Shown here: positions 47,076 through 57,331 of the stretch, piece after piece
Layout: each line of letters begins with the position of its first letter
Position numbering within the stretch: position 1 is the stretch's first letter
Assembly (NCBI RefSeq): GCF_012277295.1
Contig: NZ_CP051156.1
Location: forward strand, 434,001-498,000
Direction: 5' to 3'
Source of the DNA: Wolbachia endosymbiont of Ctenocephalides felis wCfeT
GTDB taxonomy: Bacteria; Pseudomonadota; Alphaproteobacteria; Rickettsiales; Anaplasmataceae
Length of the DNA: 64,000 nucleotides
The notes under the pieces: model-generated
What the model saw: only the letters and a program-made list of their open reading frames with translations
What the model was told of the DNA's origin: nothing
The model's database searches: none
Position numbers and translations under genes: made by a program

Positions 47076-49454
47076 CTAACTAATAGTGCAACTAGAAGGT
47101 TCCTCCATGTTTACTTGCTTCTGTTGCTTTGGTTGTTTTATTTCCTTCACTTTGGTTGAAGGAGGTTCTTTCTCAGAATGCCCAGAGCTAGACCATGAAC
47201 TACCTGAACTGCGTCCATCAGAAGAGCGTTCAAGTATAGTTTTCAAATGACTGTTAGACGTACTGCTACCTGGAACAGCATCCACCTGCTTCTGTTGCTC
47301 TGGTTGCTTCATTTCCTTCACTTCGGTTGAAGGCTCATTATCTTCTGATGGACATGAGTCGATAGTCGATAAAGGGTGGTTCAACATAGAACATGTAGAA
47401 CTAGCTCTTCTCATACTTGCTGGAAATGAGCTTAGAGCAGAATCTCCAAAGCCATACGGATATACACTACTGGAAGAACTAGTACTAGATAAACCACAGC
47501 GAGAATTACTAGAGTCAGAAGAAGAAGAGCGATAGCTAGAACCATGAGAACCAAGGCTAGAACCTTTTCCAGTAGCAAGATTTTGGACAGCAAGCCGATT
47601 TTGTGGACGAGAAATATGAGCATTAACCTCCTCAAGGATATTTAAAGGATCTGTTAAATTTTTAACAGTATGCAACTTAGAACGCGTGAACTCAGATTCT
47701 TCCGTAGTAGTGTATTCAACAGGAAAATCATTAAATGTACTTTTAACTGGATAAGACAGCAAATTTGAAACACTTCTTTCGGTAGCAGTTCCTTTTCCTC
47801 TAAGGCCAAACAATTTGCTCACCACACTACGTTTTGGTTGAACTGACTTTTTACTTTCCTTCTCTCGCTTCTGACCTGAGCCAGTGTTAGCTTGCCGTAG
47901 GCTTTGCAACGGCTTTTCAAGAGGGCCGCTTTGAGAGGCAGTAGAGACAGAAAAAGAGCTAGTACTAGCGCTAGCAATGCTAGAACCATTACTTCCAAAG
48001 GGATCATTAGCCCGATACTGATGAGGACAAGGAGGAACCAACCCACTATTTTCCTTCTCTTGCTTCTGGCCTGAGCCAGTGTTAGCTTGCTGTAGCCTCT
48101 GCAACAGCTTGTCAAAAGGAAGCGACTCACTACTTTCCTCCTCTGGCTCCTGATTTGGGACAGTAGGCAGATGATAGTTAACCATATGCTTGTTAGGCTC
48201 AACTTTCCATTCAAAAAATCCTCTACTATGATTATATGCAATAGGTGATTCCATCAGTATGGGAAGTAACTTAGCTAGACTCTTGTTAGAAAAAGCAAAC
48301 ACTGGCTTTTTGGCGTCAGCTAATTTTTTATTTTCAGCCGTTTCTCTGTTAATCTTTTCTCTAATATCAATAATAAAATCGCCTAATTCTTCTTTAGCCT
48401 TTCCTGTAGTGTTACTAATAAAATTGTCCTTTAATGCTTTGTTAATTCTGCTGGCATCTCTGCTGCTCAGAGATTCACATAGGACACCATTTACTTCTTT
48501 TGATGGCGTCCAAGCAAAATGATCACCATTTTCTTTCGCTGCAGCATTAAAATTATGACGATCAAAACCATCAATAATGATCCCTTCTTCACTTTCCGTT
48601 TTTGTTGAGTTGTAGATTAAATTTTTAAGAGCATTTTTTAGAGCTGCAATCTTAAACTCTTGACTAGCTGGGGTGTCAAGGTCACATGCTGCAGATCGTG
48701 CAAAGTACTCTCCCATTTTTCTAACTACATTAATGTCAGTTATATCTTTAATATATAACTTATCACCTCGATCCTCATAAAAAACTGGATGGCCAATGCC
48801 ACACCTTCCTAACATCAAGTTAATATATTCCATATATAATTTCTTCAAAAATTCAGGCAGCCCTGGCACTGGATATTTACTTCTAATATATTGATCATCA
48901 AAAGATATACAATATAAATAATACTTATTATTAGGTGAAGGTTCTATCTGAGCAAACTTACTTACGCATTCACGAGTGTCTCTTATGTTCATTGATAATT
49001 GTTTATTCAATTCTTCCAGCCTTGTAGCTAAAGACATTTCCCCATCTTTTTGTAATCTCATAGCAGTGTGAACTTTTAAATTAAAAATTACCTCAGGATC
49101 TATGTCGATCATAAGCTCTTTTATTCTTCCACCCTTATCAAGTCTATATTTTACCGTATAAACATTAAATGGAAAAAATCCTGTATAAGAGGATTTTTCT
49201 TCTGTATCTTTATTATAAGGACCCTTTGTATTTTTATTGTCAGGATCCTTATCATTATACCATTCCCTTGTCTCACTGTTAAGTTTTGCAAGATATTTGT
49301 TATCAACATTACTGTAATGTGCACTGCAGATTTTCCCATCTTTCACAGTACAATTAGTGCTAGCATTGTAAATACGATAACCAATTAAATTAAACGATTT
49401 AACTAGCTCCTTATTTAAACTATCTTCATTATTTAAACTATTTTCATTAGTCAT
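47076..49454 (-). CDS. Large hypothetical protein with repeated Ser/Gln-rich tail
   Basis: 792 aa from ATG 49454 (AGGAG five bases upstream); a GTG two codons earlier is too close to that site. Residues ~1-430 look like a folded, cytoplasm-type region without membrane segments. Residues ~440-792 are Ser/Gln-rich with two duplicated modules: LLQRLQQANTGSGQKQEKE and LQSLRQANTGSGQKREKE, and PSTEVKEMKQPEQQKQVD and PSTKVKEIKQPKQQKQVN. It is like repeat-rich Rickettsiales effectors in style, but no domain is recognised. Confidence 0.7.
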   Translation of the reverse strand: MTNENSLNNEDSLNKELVKSFNLIGYRIYNASTNCTVKDGKICSAHYSNVDNKYLAKLNSETREWYNDKDPDNKNTKGPYNKDTEEKSSYTGFFPFNVYTVKYRLDKGGRIKELMIDIDPEVIFNLKVHTAMRLQKDGEMSLATRLEELNKQLSMNIRDTRECVSKFAQIEPSPNNKYYLYCISFDDQYIRSKYPVPGLPEFLKKLYMEYINLMLGRCGIGHPVFYEDRGDKLYIKDITDINVVRKMGEYFARSAACDLDTPASQEFKIAALKNALKNLIYNSTKTESEEGIIIDGFDRHNFNAAAKENGDHFAWTPSKEVNGVLCESLSSRDASRINKALKDNFISNTTGKAKEELGDFIIDIREKINRETAENKKLADAKKPVFAFSNKSLAKLLPILMESPIAYNHSRGFFEWKVEPNKHMVNYHLPTVPNQEPEEESSESLPFDKLLQRLQQANTGSGQKQEKENSGLVPPCPHQYRANDPFGSNGSSIASASTSSFSVSTASQSGPLEKPLQSLRQANTGSGQKREKESKKSVQPKRSVVSKLFGLRGKGTATERSVSNLLSYPVKSTFNDFPVEYTTTEESEFTRSKLHTVKNLTDPLNILEEVNAHISRPQNRLAVQNLATGKGSSLGSHGSSYRSSSSDSSNSRCGLSSTSSSSSVYPYGFGDSALSSFPASMRRASSTCSMLNHPLSTIDSCPSEDNEPSTEVKEMKQPEQQKQVDAVPGSSTSNSHLKTILERSSDGRSSGSSWSSSGHSEKEPPSTKVKEIKQPKQQKQVNMEEPSSCTIS

Positions 49455-49523
49455 AACCACTCCTATTAAAATTACTATTAAATTGTTTGTTACTAATATT
49501 TATATAATACCTATTTTGTCCTC

Positions 49524-49727
49524 TTATTTATCTTGTACAAAAGAGCTTGTATTCCTACGTGCAAAAGAGCTTGTATTGCTGCCCTGTACGCTAGATCTAG
49601 GACCGTCACAAGGCTCATAATTACTACTGGGTTTAAAGATAACACCTCTGTCTTCTGGTCGTCTTGTATCTTTACTACTACTCTGATTACTTTGACTACT
49701 ATTTTTCTGATTATTACTACTGTGCAT
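49524..49727 (-). CDS. Small Ser/Asn-rich hypothetical protein
   Basis: 67 aa from the ATG at 49727, which is preceded by GGAGG; an overlapping ATG four codons upstream includes that site and is less likely. It is hydrophilic, with SQSNQSSSKDTRR and a duplicated motif near the end (NTSSFARR and NTSSFVQDK). It lies 69 bp upstream of the large gene on the same strand, probably one transcript. Function unknown. Confidence 0.5.
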   Translation of the reverse strand: MHSSNNQKNSSQSNQSSSKDTRRPEDRGVIFKPSSNYEPCDGPRSSVQGSNTSSFARRNTSSFVQDK

Positions 49728-49739
49728 AATATCCTCCAT

Positions 49740-50151
49740 AAATTAAAATTATTTAACCTGTATATTTAGAATAAATTGTCAGTGCAAGCACTTATTTAAA
49801 TTTTTTTAGTATAATTTCATGTGGCTCTTTATGTGCTAAATCGGGCATTATACCTTATTTTAGTATAAGACTTTGTTGTTAAGAATTTCTATATTTCAGT
49901 ATCATATAATTGACGTGAATAATATTTACCATAATAGACTTACAATTGAATTTAAAATTAGCATCTACTGTACAAACATTGCAAAATGGTGTTATACTAA
50001 TGCTTGACACACAGTTGTACGAACGTTAGGTTTTAGGCTAGTTGTCTACAAAAAGGTGTCATCCTATGACTTGATCCATAACTGTACGAATATTGCATTT
50101 TAGGCCAATCGCCCACAAAAGAGTGTCATCCCAGTGCCCAGACACTGGGAT
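49740..50151. repeat. Gene-free stretch with 67-bp imperfect tandem repeat and hairpin
   Basis: Two related units start at 50003 (CTTGACACACAGTTGTACG) and 50070 (CTTGATCCATAACTGTACG); both run through TTTTAGGC and CACAAAA-type sequence to GTGTCATCC. The second ends in the hairpin ATCCCAGTG...CACTGGGAT (50129-50151), into which IS903-like copy 4 has inserted. 49740-50002 is very AT-rich with no gene. Confidence 0.65.
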
Positions 50152-51241
50152 GGCTTTGTTGCATCGCTCTTTGGATAGGAGGCAATGCATAATAAATTCA
50201 TGAAGCTATCTCAAATTTAGCCATGCCTATTTCAGTAAATTTGTTCAGCAAATAACACTTGAGTAGCATTTCTTTCTCACGGTTAATCTCAGATTTGTTC
50301 CTAAAACTAAACCCAAATGTTTGCTTCAGTCGCGAGAAAAAACTTTCTATATAAGATCTCTTCCCATAATTTATCTCTTTTTTCCACTTCTTCATACCAT
50401 CTTCACCATATGACTTTATGAACTTGATTGTAGAATTTCTCTCAGCCATATAATCCAGCTTTGGATGCTCCACTGCATTGTTTTGCAGAGGAATTTTTGT
50501 CTTTATGCCAAGCTCATTGCACAATTTGTATAACTTCTTTCGATTATATGCTCTGTCTGCATATAGTGTGCTTATATTGTATTTAGCATTAGCCCTTGCA
50601 ATAAGATCACAGGCTCCATAGTGGTCAGAATAAACTCCACTACTGTATTTTGCAGCTATGACTTTTTTGCTACCTATCTCCAGCATTACATGCAATTTTC
50701 TTGTTTGCTTATAGCCACGGTACTTTCTATCTGTACCGTTTGCCTTACTATGGCCTGGAATATTATTGTAGATGCTTATTCCAGTGCTATCTATGGCGAT
50801 CTCAATATTTTCCATACTGTTTTTATCATGTCTTCGATCATTAATTTTTAAGTTAAGCTTTTTGAATCTTCTGGAAGCCTGGGAATAGCTGATAACTTGC
50901 AAATTTTTTCCTATTTGCTCAAGGTATCCCGCTATAAACCCCACCGTTTGTCTTAGGCCTATTCTAAACAAATAAGTTATTATGTGAATTAGAATTACGA
51001 CTTTATCACTATAAATATTGTTGCCACCGGCCATTTTGGGACTTTTTTTGTACCAATTTTCTATGGCATCGTTGACGTAATAAAAAATATTTCCTCTTTC
51101 TTGGAGAAATTTGTTATATTCGTAGCAGTTACTGACTTTCATTTTGACTGGCATATTTTTCCTTTGTCGGTTAAATGCCTGTTTATAATGAATTTTGTCA
51201 GTAACTCCCAGTTCTTTTTACTTTAGCTATGCAACAAAGCC
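50152..51241 (-). mobile_element. IS903-like IS5-family element, copy 4
   Basis: 1,090 bp with an exact 9-bp target duplication CACTGGGAT (50143-50151 and 51242-51250). The duplication is the right arm of a hairpin repeat. Confidence 0.95.
50198..51154 (-). CDS. IS5-family (IS903-like) transposase, copy 4
   Basis: 318 aa; differs from copy 2 by E to K (NWYKKS) and L to F (IKFIKS). DDE triad intact. With its clean duplication, this is a good candidate for an active copy. Confidence 0.92.
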   Translation of the reverse strand: MPVKMKVSNCYEYNKFLQERGNIFYYVNDAIENWYKKSPKMAGGNNIYSDKVVILIHIITYLFRIGLRQTVGFIAGYLEQIGKNLQVISYSQASRRFKKLNLKINDRRHDKNSMENIEIAIDSTGISIYNNIPGHSKANGTDRKYRGYKQTRKLHVMLEIGSKKVIAAKYSSGVYSDHYGACDLIARANAKYNISTLYADRAYNRKKLYKLCNELGIKTKIPLQNNAVEHPKLDYMAERNSTIKFIKSYGEDGMKKWKKEINYGKRSYIESFFSRLKQTFGFSFRNKSEINREKEMLLKCYLLNKFTEIGMAKFEIAS

Positions 51242-51444
51242 CACTGGGATCCAGTTCTTTTTGTAGGTAAAGAAATCTGTTGTATTTGTGCTAAAAAATC
51301 CTGGATTCCAGAGGTGTTTGTTTTGTTAAGATCTCTCTTCAATCCAAGCTGCCTGAATGGCCTCTAGTATTTTCTCATTGCAGCGTTTTTCATCATCATC
51401 AAATTTTTCTAAATTCAAAACCTTTTTTTAAGCTCAGTAAATCT

Positions 51445-52429
51445 AATGATCCACACATAAGTTTTGCGCTCAAGGATCAGATTCTTAGCTCATTGCGTGA
51501 TTCCTTTGATTACTAACGGGTTGAACATCTGCTTTTTCAATTTTCGAAGAAACCTCTACATTTGACTTACTTCCAGAATGGAGAAGTCCTTGTGCGAATT
51601 TGGCACAGAGATCCTCTATTTTTTGTTCAGCTGCTGGCACCTCTTCTTTTGCACAAACGTTGACTTTGTTCAAGCTCCTTTCATTTCTGAAAGGCTTTGA
51701 GGTGCTAGAGGCATTCTGCACTGGCTTCACCTCTTGCGGCTTAGGTGGTTCAGCAACAGGCTTGGCTTGAGCAGGTTCTGCTTGCTTTGGCTTTTCTTCT
51801 TTCTGCACAGTCTTTGGATCAATTTCAGTGATAATAGCTGTATTCTTTAATATCTCAGTGAGATCAAACCTTATAGGAGTAATTAGTTTCTCCTCTACTG
51901 TTACTATTGGTATTAGCATTGGTATCAGCGTTACAGGCTTTTGAGGAGCTTGAACAGACTCCATCTGGTTATCACGCTGTTGTTGAAATTTCCCATTTAT
52001 TTCTTCTGCTTTTTCTTTCACATTTTCACTGACTTTTTCTGGCGCTAATACTTCCTTTATTTTTTCATATAGATTATCAACAGTTCTATTACTTTCTATA
52101 ATTATAGAATCAATCTCTGAAGCCAAAACCGAAACACAAACTGAAAATGCTAGCCCTGCTAAAAAGAGCCCAAGCTTCATCTTTACCTGCCTTAATAAAG
52201 CCAATCTCTTTATAGCTTCCATTTCATCTTTTTCGGACAGCAGGCCACTGCCTATTTTTTCTTCCAACTCTTTTATTTCCTTATCTAACTCTTGATCCAA
52301 AGTTAAATTCGGATTCGTAAAAAACTCTGCAAACTTTTTGAGTAATTTTTTAAGCAATGAAATAGTCATTTCGATTAGATTCTTCTTATTCTTCTTCTCC
52401 TTGAACGCAAAACTTATGTGTGGATCATT
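51445..52429. repeat. 32-bp inverted repeat spanning most of the 51485 gene
   Basis: 51445-51476 is the reverse complement of 52398-52429 with one mismatch. The right copy encodes NDPHISFAFKE in the minus-strand gene; the left copy lies past its stop. The surrounding gap (51251-51484) holds no intact gene, although short coding-like runs appear on both strands (minus: CNEKILEAIQAAWIEERS before a stop at about 51327). Confidence 0.75.
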
Positions 52430-52741
52430 TATATCCATTCCAAATTCGTTGAAAAGAGATTCAAATAGCTTATGAAGCGCTTTTAATATTTCTGCTTCAT
52501 TTTCACCTGACTGATCATCTTCAAAATATGATGCTATATCAGATAGCAGCTCTTCAAAATTACTGGAAACTTCTTCATTTACTGCTTCATATTTTTGTTC
52601 TGCAGCTTTTCGTTTTAATTTTTCAATAATCCTCTTAGCTTCACGCCTCTTTTCTGCGGCTAATAAATCCTCTGCTCTCAATTTTCCATAAAAGAACGAG
52701 TTGCTATTGCTATCATCACTACCTGAAAATTTGTCTTTCAT
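51485..52741 (-). CDS. Hypothetical membrane protein with charged and Pro-rich regions
   Basis: 418 aa; ATG 52741 follows GAGGT. Highly charged N-terminus (~15-60, KRREAKRIIEKLKRKAAEQK), an acidic stretch, then helices and one clear membrane segment (~195-220, LGLFLAGLAFSVCVSVLAS). A Pro/Lys/Glu-rich region (~320-350, KPKQAEPAQAKPVAEPPKP) lies on the far side. Part of its coding sequence (52398-52429) recurs inverted just beyond its stop. No family recognised. Confidence 0.68.
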   Translation of the reverse strand: MKDKFSGSDDSNSNSFFYGKLRAEDLLAAEKRREAKRIIEKLKRKAAEQKYEAVNEEVSSNFEELLSDIASYFEDDQSGENEAEILKALHKLFESLFNEFGMDINDPHISFAFKEKKNKKNLIEMTISLLKKLLKKFAEFFTNPNLTLDQELDKEIKELEEKIGSGLLSEKDEMEAIKRLALLRQVKMKLGLFLAGLAFSVCVSVLASEIDSIIIESNRTVDNLYEKIKEVLAPEKVSENVKEKAEEINGKFQQQRDNQMESVQAPQKPVTLIPMLIPIVTVEEKLITPIRFDLTEILKNTAIITEIDPKTVQKEEKPKQAEPAQAKPVAEPPKPQEVKPVQNASSTSKPFRNERSLNKVNVCAKEEVPAAEQKIEDLCAKFAQGLLHSGSKSNVEVSSKIEKADVQPVSNQRNHAMS

Positions 52742-52851
52742 AACCTTTTACCTCAGTAAATATCACATTATTTTACAATATAAAATATTTAATAACTATT
52801 AATTCTAATAAAAGCATGACACCTTTACCCCATGCTTGATATACCATAATG

Positions 52852-54786
52852 TTATGTGCCATGCAACCTCTCTATAACATTTTTTATTTTTGTTGCTTCC
52901 TCAAACTCTAGATTTTCAGCATGCTGAAGCATTTGCCTCCTTAGCTCCTTTATACTATCTTTACTCACGTCCACTTTACCCTCCTTTGCTTCTTTGTCTT
53001 CTAATGTATTAATTACTGGCTTGATTATAGTCTTTGGTACGATATTGTAAAGCACATTATGTTCTGCTTGTTTTTTTCTTCTTCTTTCAGTCTCTTTTAG
53101 TGCACGATCCAAGGATCCAGTGATTTTATCTGCATACAAAATCACTCTGCCTTCGGCGTTGCGTGCAGCACGTCCGATTGTTTGAATAAGTGAAGTTTCT
53201 GACCTTAAAAACCCCTCTTTATCAGCATCTAAAATTGCAACCAAGCCACATTCTGGAATATCAAGACCTTCTCTTAATAGATTTACACCCACTAAAACAT
53301 CGATCTCTTTAGACCTTAATTTGCATATGATTTCTATTCTCTCCAAAGCACCAATATCAGAATGTAAATAACTGACTTTCATATTTAATTCATTCATATA
53401 TTCAGCTAAATTTTCAGCCATTTTTTTTGTCAATGTAGTAATTAGAACACAAAATCCTTTATTTATCGTAACTTGTGCTTCATGAACCACATCATCAACC
53501 TGGCTCTCTATTGGCTTTACAATGCAAGTTGGATCTATAAGGCCTGTAGGGCGAATGATCTGCTCCACAAATACATTGTTAGTTTTTGCTAACTCATATT
53601 TTCTAGGGGTGGCTGAAATATAAATAGTTTGTGGTCTCATTCTTTCCCATTCTTCAAATTTTAATGGACGGTTATCAAAAGCAGAAGGAAGTCTGAAGCC
53701 GTAATTGACTAGTTTTTCTTTACGCGCCTCATTACCACTATGCATTGCACCAATTTGAGGAACGGTAACATGGCTCTCATCAACAAATAAAATTACATCT
53801 TTTGGTAAATATTGAAACAAAGTGGGCGGTGGATCTCCAGCTTCCATTCCATATAGATAACGTGAATAATTTTCAATACTTTTACACGTTCCAGTTGCTC
53901 TCATCATTTCAATATCAAAATTAGTGCGTTGCTCGAGGCGCTTTGCTTCAACGATTTTGTTTTGTGAATAGTAATAATCTAAACGCTCATTCAGCTCCTT
54001 TTTGATTAAATCAACTGCTTCTAGCAAAGTTGTGCGTGGCGTTACATAGTGGCTATTGGGGAAAATGGTAATTTTATTTACACTTCTGTTAACACTCCCT
54101 GTTATTGCGTTAATCTCAAGTATTGCTTCTATTTCATCACCAAATAATGACAAACGCCAAGCTTTATTTTCATAATGAGAAGGAAATATATCGATGATAT
54201 CCCCACGTACTCTAAAGTATCCTCTTTCAAATCTAGTATCAGAACGTTTGTATTGTAAATCAGCTAAATTATTAAAAAAATCATTCGCACGGACTTTATC
54301 ACCAACATTTAAAGATATAGTCATGCTGAGATAGCTTTCAGGTGAGCCAAGACCATATATGCAGGAAACACTTGCAACTACAACTGTATCTCTACGCTCC
54401 AAAAGAGAACAGACAGTGGAGTAACGAAGTGTATCAATTCTCTCATTGATTGCGGAGTCTTTTTCAATGTAGGTATCAGTTTGCGGTAAGTACGCTTCAG
54501 GTTGGTAGTAGTCATAATAGGAGATGAAATACTCAACAGCATTATTAGGAAAAAAACCTCTCATTTCCTCATAAAGCTGTGCTGCTAGGGTTTTGTTATG
54601 AGCCATGATTAGTGCTGGTCTGTTTGTTCTGGCTATCACGTTTGCCATGGTGAAAGTTTTTCCAGAACCAGTTACACCGAGTAAAACCTGATCTCTTTCA
54701 TTGTTGTGCAGCCCTGCAACTAAACTATCAATTGCCTGAGGCTGATCACCTGCAGGCTGAAAGTGGGTAGTCAATTGAAATTCCAT
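52852..54786 (-). CDS. uvrB: UvrABC excision nuclease subunit B
   Basis: 644 aa, normal length. Damage-recognition helicase of nucleotide excision repair. Walker [11 protein letters not shown], the beta-hairpin region [25 protein letters not shown] box in FVDESHVT, motif [16 protein letters not shown] and QTIGRAARN, and a C-terminal UVR domain ([20 protein letters not shown]) that binds UvrC. No damage. Stands alone; other uvr genes are elsewhere. Confidence 0.98.
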   Translation of the reverse strand: MEFQLTTHFQPAGDQPQAIDSLVAGLHNNERDQVLLGVTGSGKTFTMANVIARTNRPALIMAHNKTLAAQLYEEMRGFFPNNAVEYFISYYDYYQPEAYLPQTDTYIEKDSAINERIDTLRYSTVCSLLERRDTVVVASVSCIYGLGSPESYLSMTISLNVGDKVRANDFFNNLADLQYKRSDTRFERGYFRVRGDIIDIFPSHYENKAWRLSLFGDEIEAILEINAITGSVNRSVNKITIFPNSHYVTPRTTLLEAVDLIKKELNERLDYYYSQNKIVEAKRLEQRTNFDIEMMRATGTCKSIENYSRYLYGMEAGDPPPTLFQYLPKDVILFVDESHVTVPQIGAMHSGNEARKEKLVNYGFRLPSAFDNRPLKFEEWERMRPQTIYISATPRKYELAKTNNVFVEQIIRPTGLIDPTCIVKPIESQVDDVVHEAQVTINKGFCVLITTLTKKMAENLAEYMNELNMKVSYLHSDIGALERIEIICKLRSKEIDVLVGVNLLREGLDIPECGLVAILDADKEGFLRSETSLIQTIGRAARNAEGRVILYADKITGSLDRALKETERRRKKQAEHNVLYNIVPKTIIKPVINTLEDKEAKEGKVDVSKDSIKELRRQMLQHAENLEFEEATKIKNVIERLHGT

Positions 54787-54934
54787 GAATTTTACCTACT
54801 ATTTTTAACTTATTAATATTATATTATTTCCAAAATAAATTATACAATAATCTGTATGAACATTTCGTAAAGAAATGAGACGTTAAACTCCTGAAAATTG
54901 GCCACTATTACGCATATGGAGCTTTTATAATATA

Positions 54935-54963
54935 TTGATTATTAATGATTTTTATGTTATAAT
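54935..54963 (+). promoter_or_regulatory. Sigma-70-like promoter
   Basis: TTGATT at 54935-54940 and TATAAT at 54958-54963, 17-bp spacing, 35 bp before the ATG at 54998 and its AGGAGA ribosome site. Confidence 0.55.
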
Positions 54964-55625
54964 TAATTATTGAAATATGAAATTAGGAGAACACATTATG
55001 ACAATAGATGATTTAGAAATTGCGTTAAAGGTAAGAGCCGGCGCGCTTATGCCTAGCGACTTGGAAGCCGAAGAAAAGAACGAAACAGCAAATTCTGGTA
55101 AGCAAATGTATAGAGACTTTGGCAGAAAGGCCTTTGTTGTTAATGGAGAAGAAGTAGATACAATCCTCTTTCATGCATTTAAAGAAGGAGTTGAGTACGG
55201 TAAGTTTTTTAGAGCGGCTGAACCTAAAATTTCAGGTCAACGTACGAGTGATGAGCTTAATAAAAAGGGGGGACAGATCTTAGGCGATGTAAATAAGAGT
55301 ATAGAGGAGGCGTCTAATATGCATAGGTTTGATAATGTTTGGAAAAAGCATTGTGAAAAGCGTGAAATTGCTGATCATCAAAAGACTGAAGAATATGAGA
55401 GAGATTTTAAGAAATTTTATAATGCAGGAAAAAAGTGTAGTTATTCATTACCAATTGGTAATGAAGACTATCAACTAATTGTAGAAGAAATGTTTAAAGT
55501 AATGTTTAAACATGCCAGGGCAGAGACTCCAATGCCACTTATTATGGAAAAGTTAATAAAGGGTTGTCATCAAGCTGGGTATGAATTTGTTCAGTTTAGT
55601 CAGTTTCATGAAGCCAAATCTGCAC

Positions 55626-56715
55626 GGCTTTGTTGCATCGCTCTTTGGATAGGAGGCAATGCATAATAAATTCATGAAGCTATCTCAAATTTAGCCATGC
55701 CTATTTCAGTAAATTTGTTCAGCAAATAACACTTGAGTAGCATTTCTTTCTCACGGTTAATCTCAGATTTGTTCCTAAAACTAAACCCAAATGTTTGCTT
55801 CAGTCGCGAGAAAAAACTTTCTATATAAGATCTCTTCCCATAATTTATCTCTTTTTTCCACTTCTTCATACCATCTTCACCATATGACTTTATGAGCTTG
55901 ATTGTAGAATTTCTCTCAGCCATATAATCCAGCTTTGGATGCTCCACTGCATTGTTTTGCAGAGGAATTTTTGTCTTTATGCCAAGCTCATTGCACAATT
56001 TGTATAACTTCTTTCGATTATATGCTCTGTCTGCATATAGTGTGCTTATATTGTATTTAGCATTAGCCCTTGCAATAAGATCACAGGCTCCATAGTGGTC
56101 AGAATAAACTCCACTACTGTATTTTGCAGCTATGACTTTTTTGCTACCTATCTCCAGCATTACATGCAATTTTCTTGTTTGCTTATAGCCACGGTACTTT
56201 CTATCTGTACCGTTTGCCTTACTATGGCCTGGAATATTATTGTAGATGCTTATTCCAGTGCTATCTATGGCGATCTCAATATTTTCCATACTGTTTTTAT
56301 CATGTCTTCGATCATTAATTTTTAAGTTAAGCTTTTTGAATCTTCTGGAAGCCTGGGAATAGCTGATAACTTGCAAATTTTTTCCTATTTGCTCAAGGTA
56401 TCCCGCTATAAACCCCACCGTTTGTCTTAGGCCTATTCTAAACAAATAAGTTATTATGTGAATTAGAATTACGACTTTATCACTATAAATATTGTTGCTA
56501 CCGGCCATTTTGGGACTTTTTTCGTACCAATTTTCTATGGCATCGTTGACGTAATAAAAAATATTTCCTCTTTCTTGGAGAAATTTGTTATATTCGTAGC
56601 AGTTACTGACTTTCATTTTGACTGGCATATTTTTCCTTTGTCGGTTAAATGCCTGTTTATAATGAATTTCGTCAGTAACTCCCAGTTCTTTTTACTTTAG
56701 CTATGCAACAAAGCC
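55626..56715 (-). mobile_element. IS903-like IS5-family element, copy 5
   Basis: 1,090 bp, flanked by an exact 9-bp duplication AATCTGCAC (55617-55625 and 56716-56724). It splits the gene at 54998. Confidence 0.95.
55672..56628 (-). CDS. IS5-family (IS903-like) transposase, copy 5
   Basis: 318 aa; differs from copy 2 by G to S (MAGSNN). DDE triad intact. Clean duplication marks a recent, simple insertion. Confidence 0.92.
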   Translation of the reverse strand: MPVKMKVSNCYEYNKFLQERGNIFYYVNDAIENWYEKSPKMAGSNNIYSDKVVILIHIITYLFRIGLRQTVGFIAGYLEQIGKNLQVISYSQASRRFKKLNLKINDRRHDKNSMENIEIAIDSTGISIYNNIPGHSKANGTDRKYRGYKQTRKLHVMLEIGSKKVIAAKYSSGVYSDHYGACDLIARANAKYNISTLYADRAYNRKKLYKLCNELGIKTKIPLQNNAVEHPKLDYMAERNSTIKLIKSYGEDGMKKWKKEINYGKRSYIESFFSRLKQTFGFSFRNKSEINREKEMLLKCYLLNKFTEIGMAKFEIAS

Positions 56716-57331
56716 AATCTGCACTGAAAAAGTTGTGCACAGAAGACCAATTTGCGCTGGTAAATTCACTAGCAATAGAAAATCCTGAAAAAGAAATGCA
56801 TATTGACTGCAATAACCAAGGTAGTGTTAAGATTAGATCTTATATGGTGTCACCAATAAGATCTTCGCGAAATGATGTTGAGATATGTGTGCTAGCCAGC
56901 TCACTTGAATTTGAACTGAAGTCTAGAGGTGATAGTGCAGAGTATGAGAACATTAAATTATCATTTAATGTACCTAAAGAGTTGTATGATATTGGTGAAA
57001 AAAAGCAAGGTAATACTGTAAAGAAAAGCGGTTTTGATGTTATCGTTGATCTTTTTTTGGAAGTGCTTGCAAATTTTATTAAAAAATTTCCAGATAGTCC
57101 AGATAGACAGGCGATTTTGGATGATATACAAGATATACTAAATCGCAGCAATAGTTTAGAGGGAGTTAAAGTGATAGAGGTTGGCTCAGAGAAGCAGTCA
57201 GAAGTGAGTAGTCGTGGCAGTGTAGATAGTGTGTCTACTGAGCACCCTATTGGGCGTTCTTCTAAGCATCCTATTAAACGTACTCCTGGTTAAGATTTTC
57301 TGATATACTACCTATAAAACGTAGTATTAAA

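Larger units (their letters stand above)
54998..57293 (+). pseudogene. Hypothetical gene split by IS903-like copy 5
   Basis: 5' part 54998-55625, 3' part 56725-57293. Removing the IS and one copy of the 9-bp duplication AATCTGCAC joins the frame exactly (...FHEAKSA then LKKLCTEDQFALVNSLA...), giving a protein of about 398 residues from ATG 54998, the start with the better ribosome site. As it stands, the first part ends in 13 IS-encoded residues (RLCCIALWIGGNA). The C-terminus is Ser-rich; no signal or membrane segment. Family not recognised. Confidence 0.82.

Noticed and set aside
48259-48522. Plus-strand open frame of 87 codons inside the large hypothetical gene
   Set aside because: It is antisense to a well-supported gene, has no ribosome site and no recognisable protein features.
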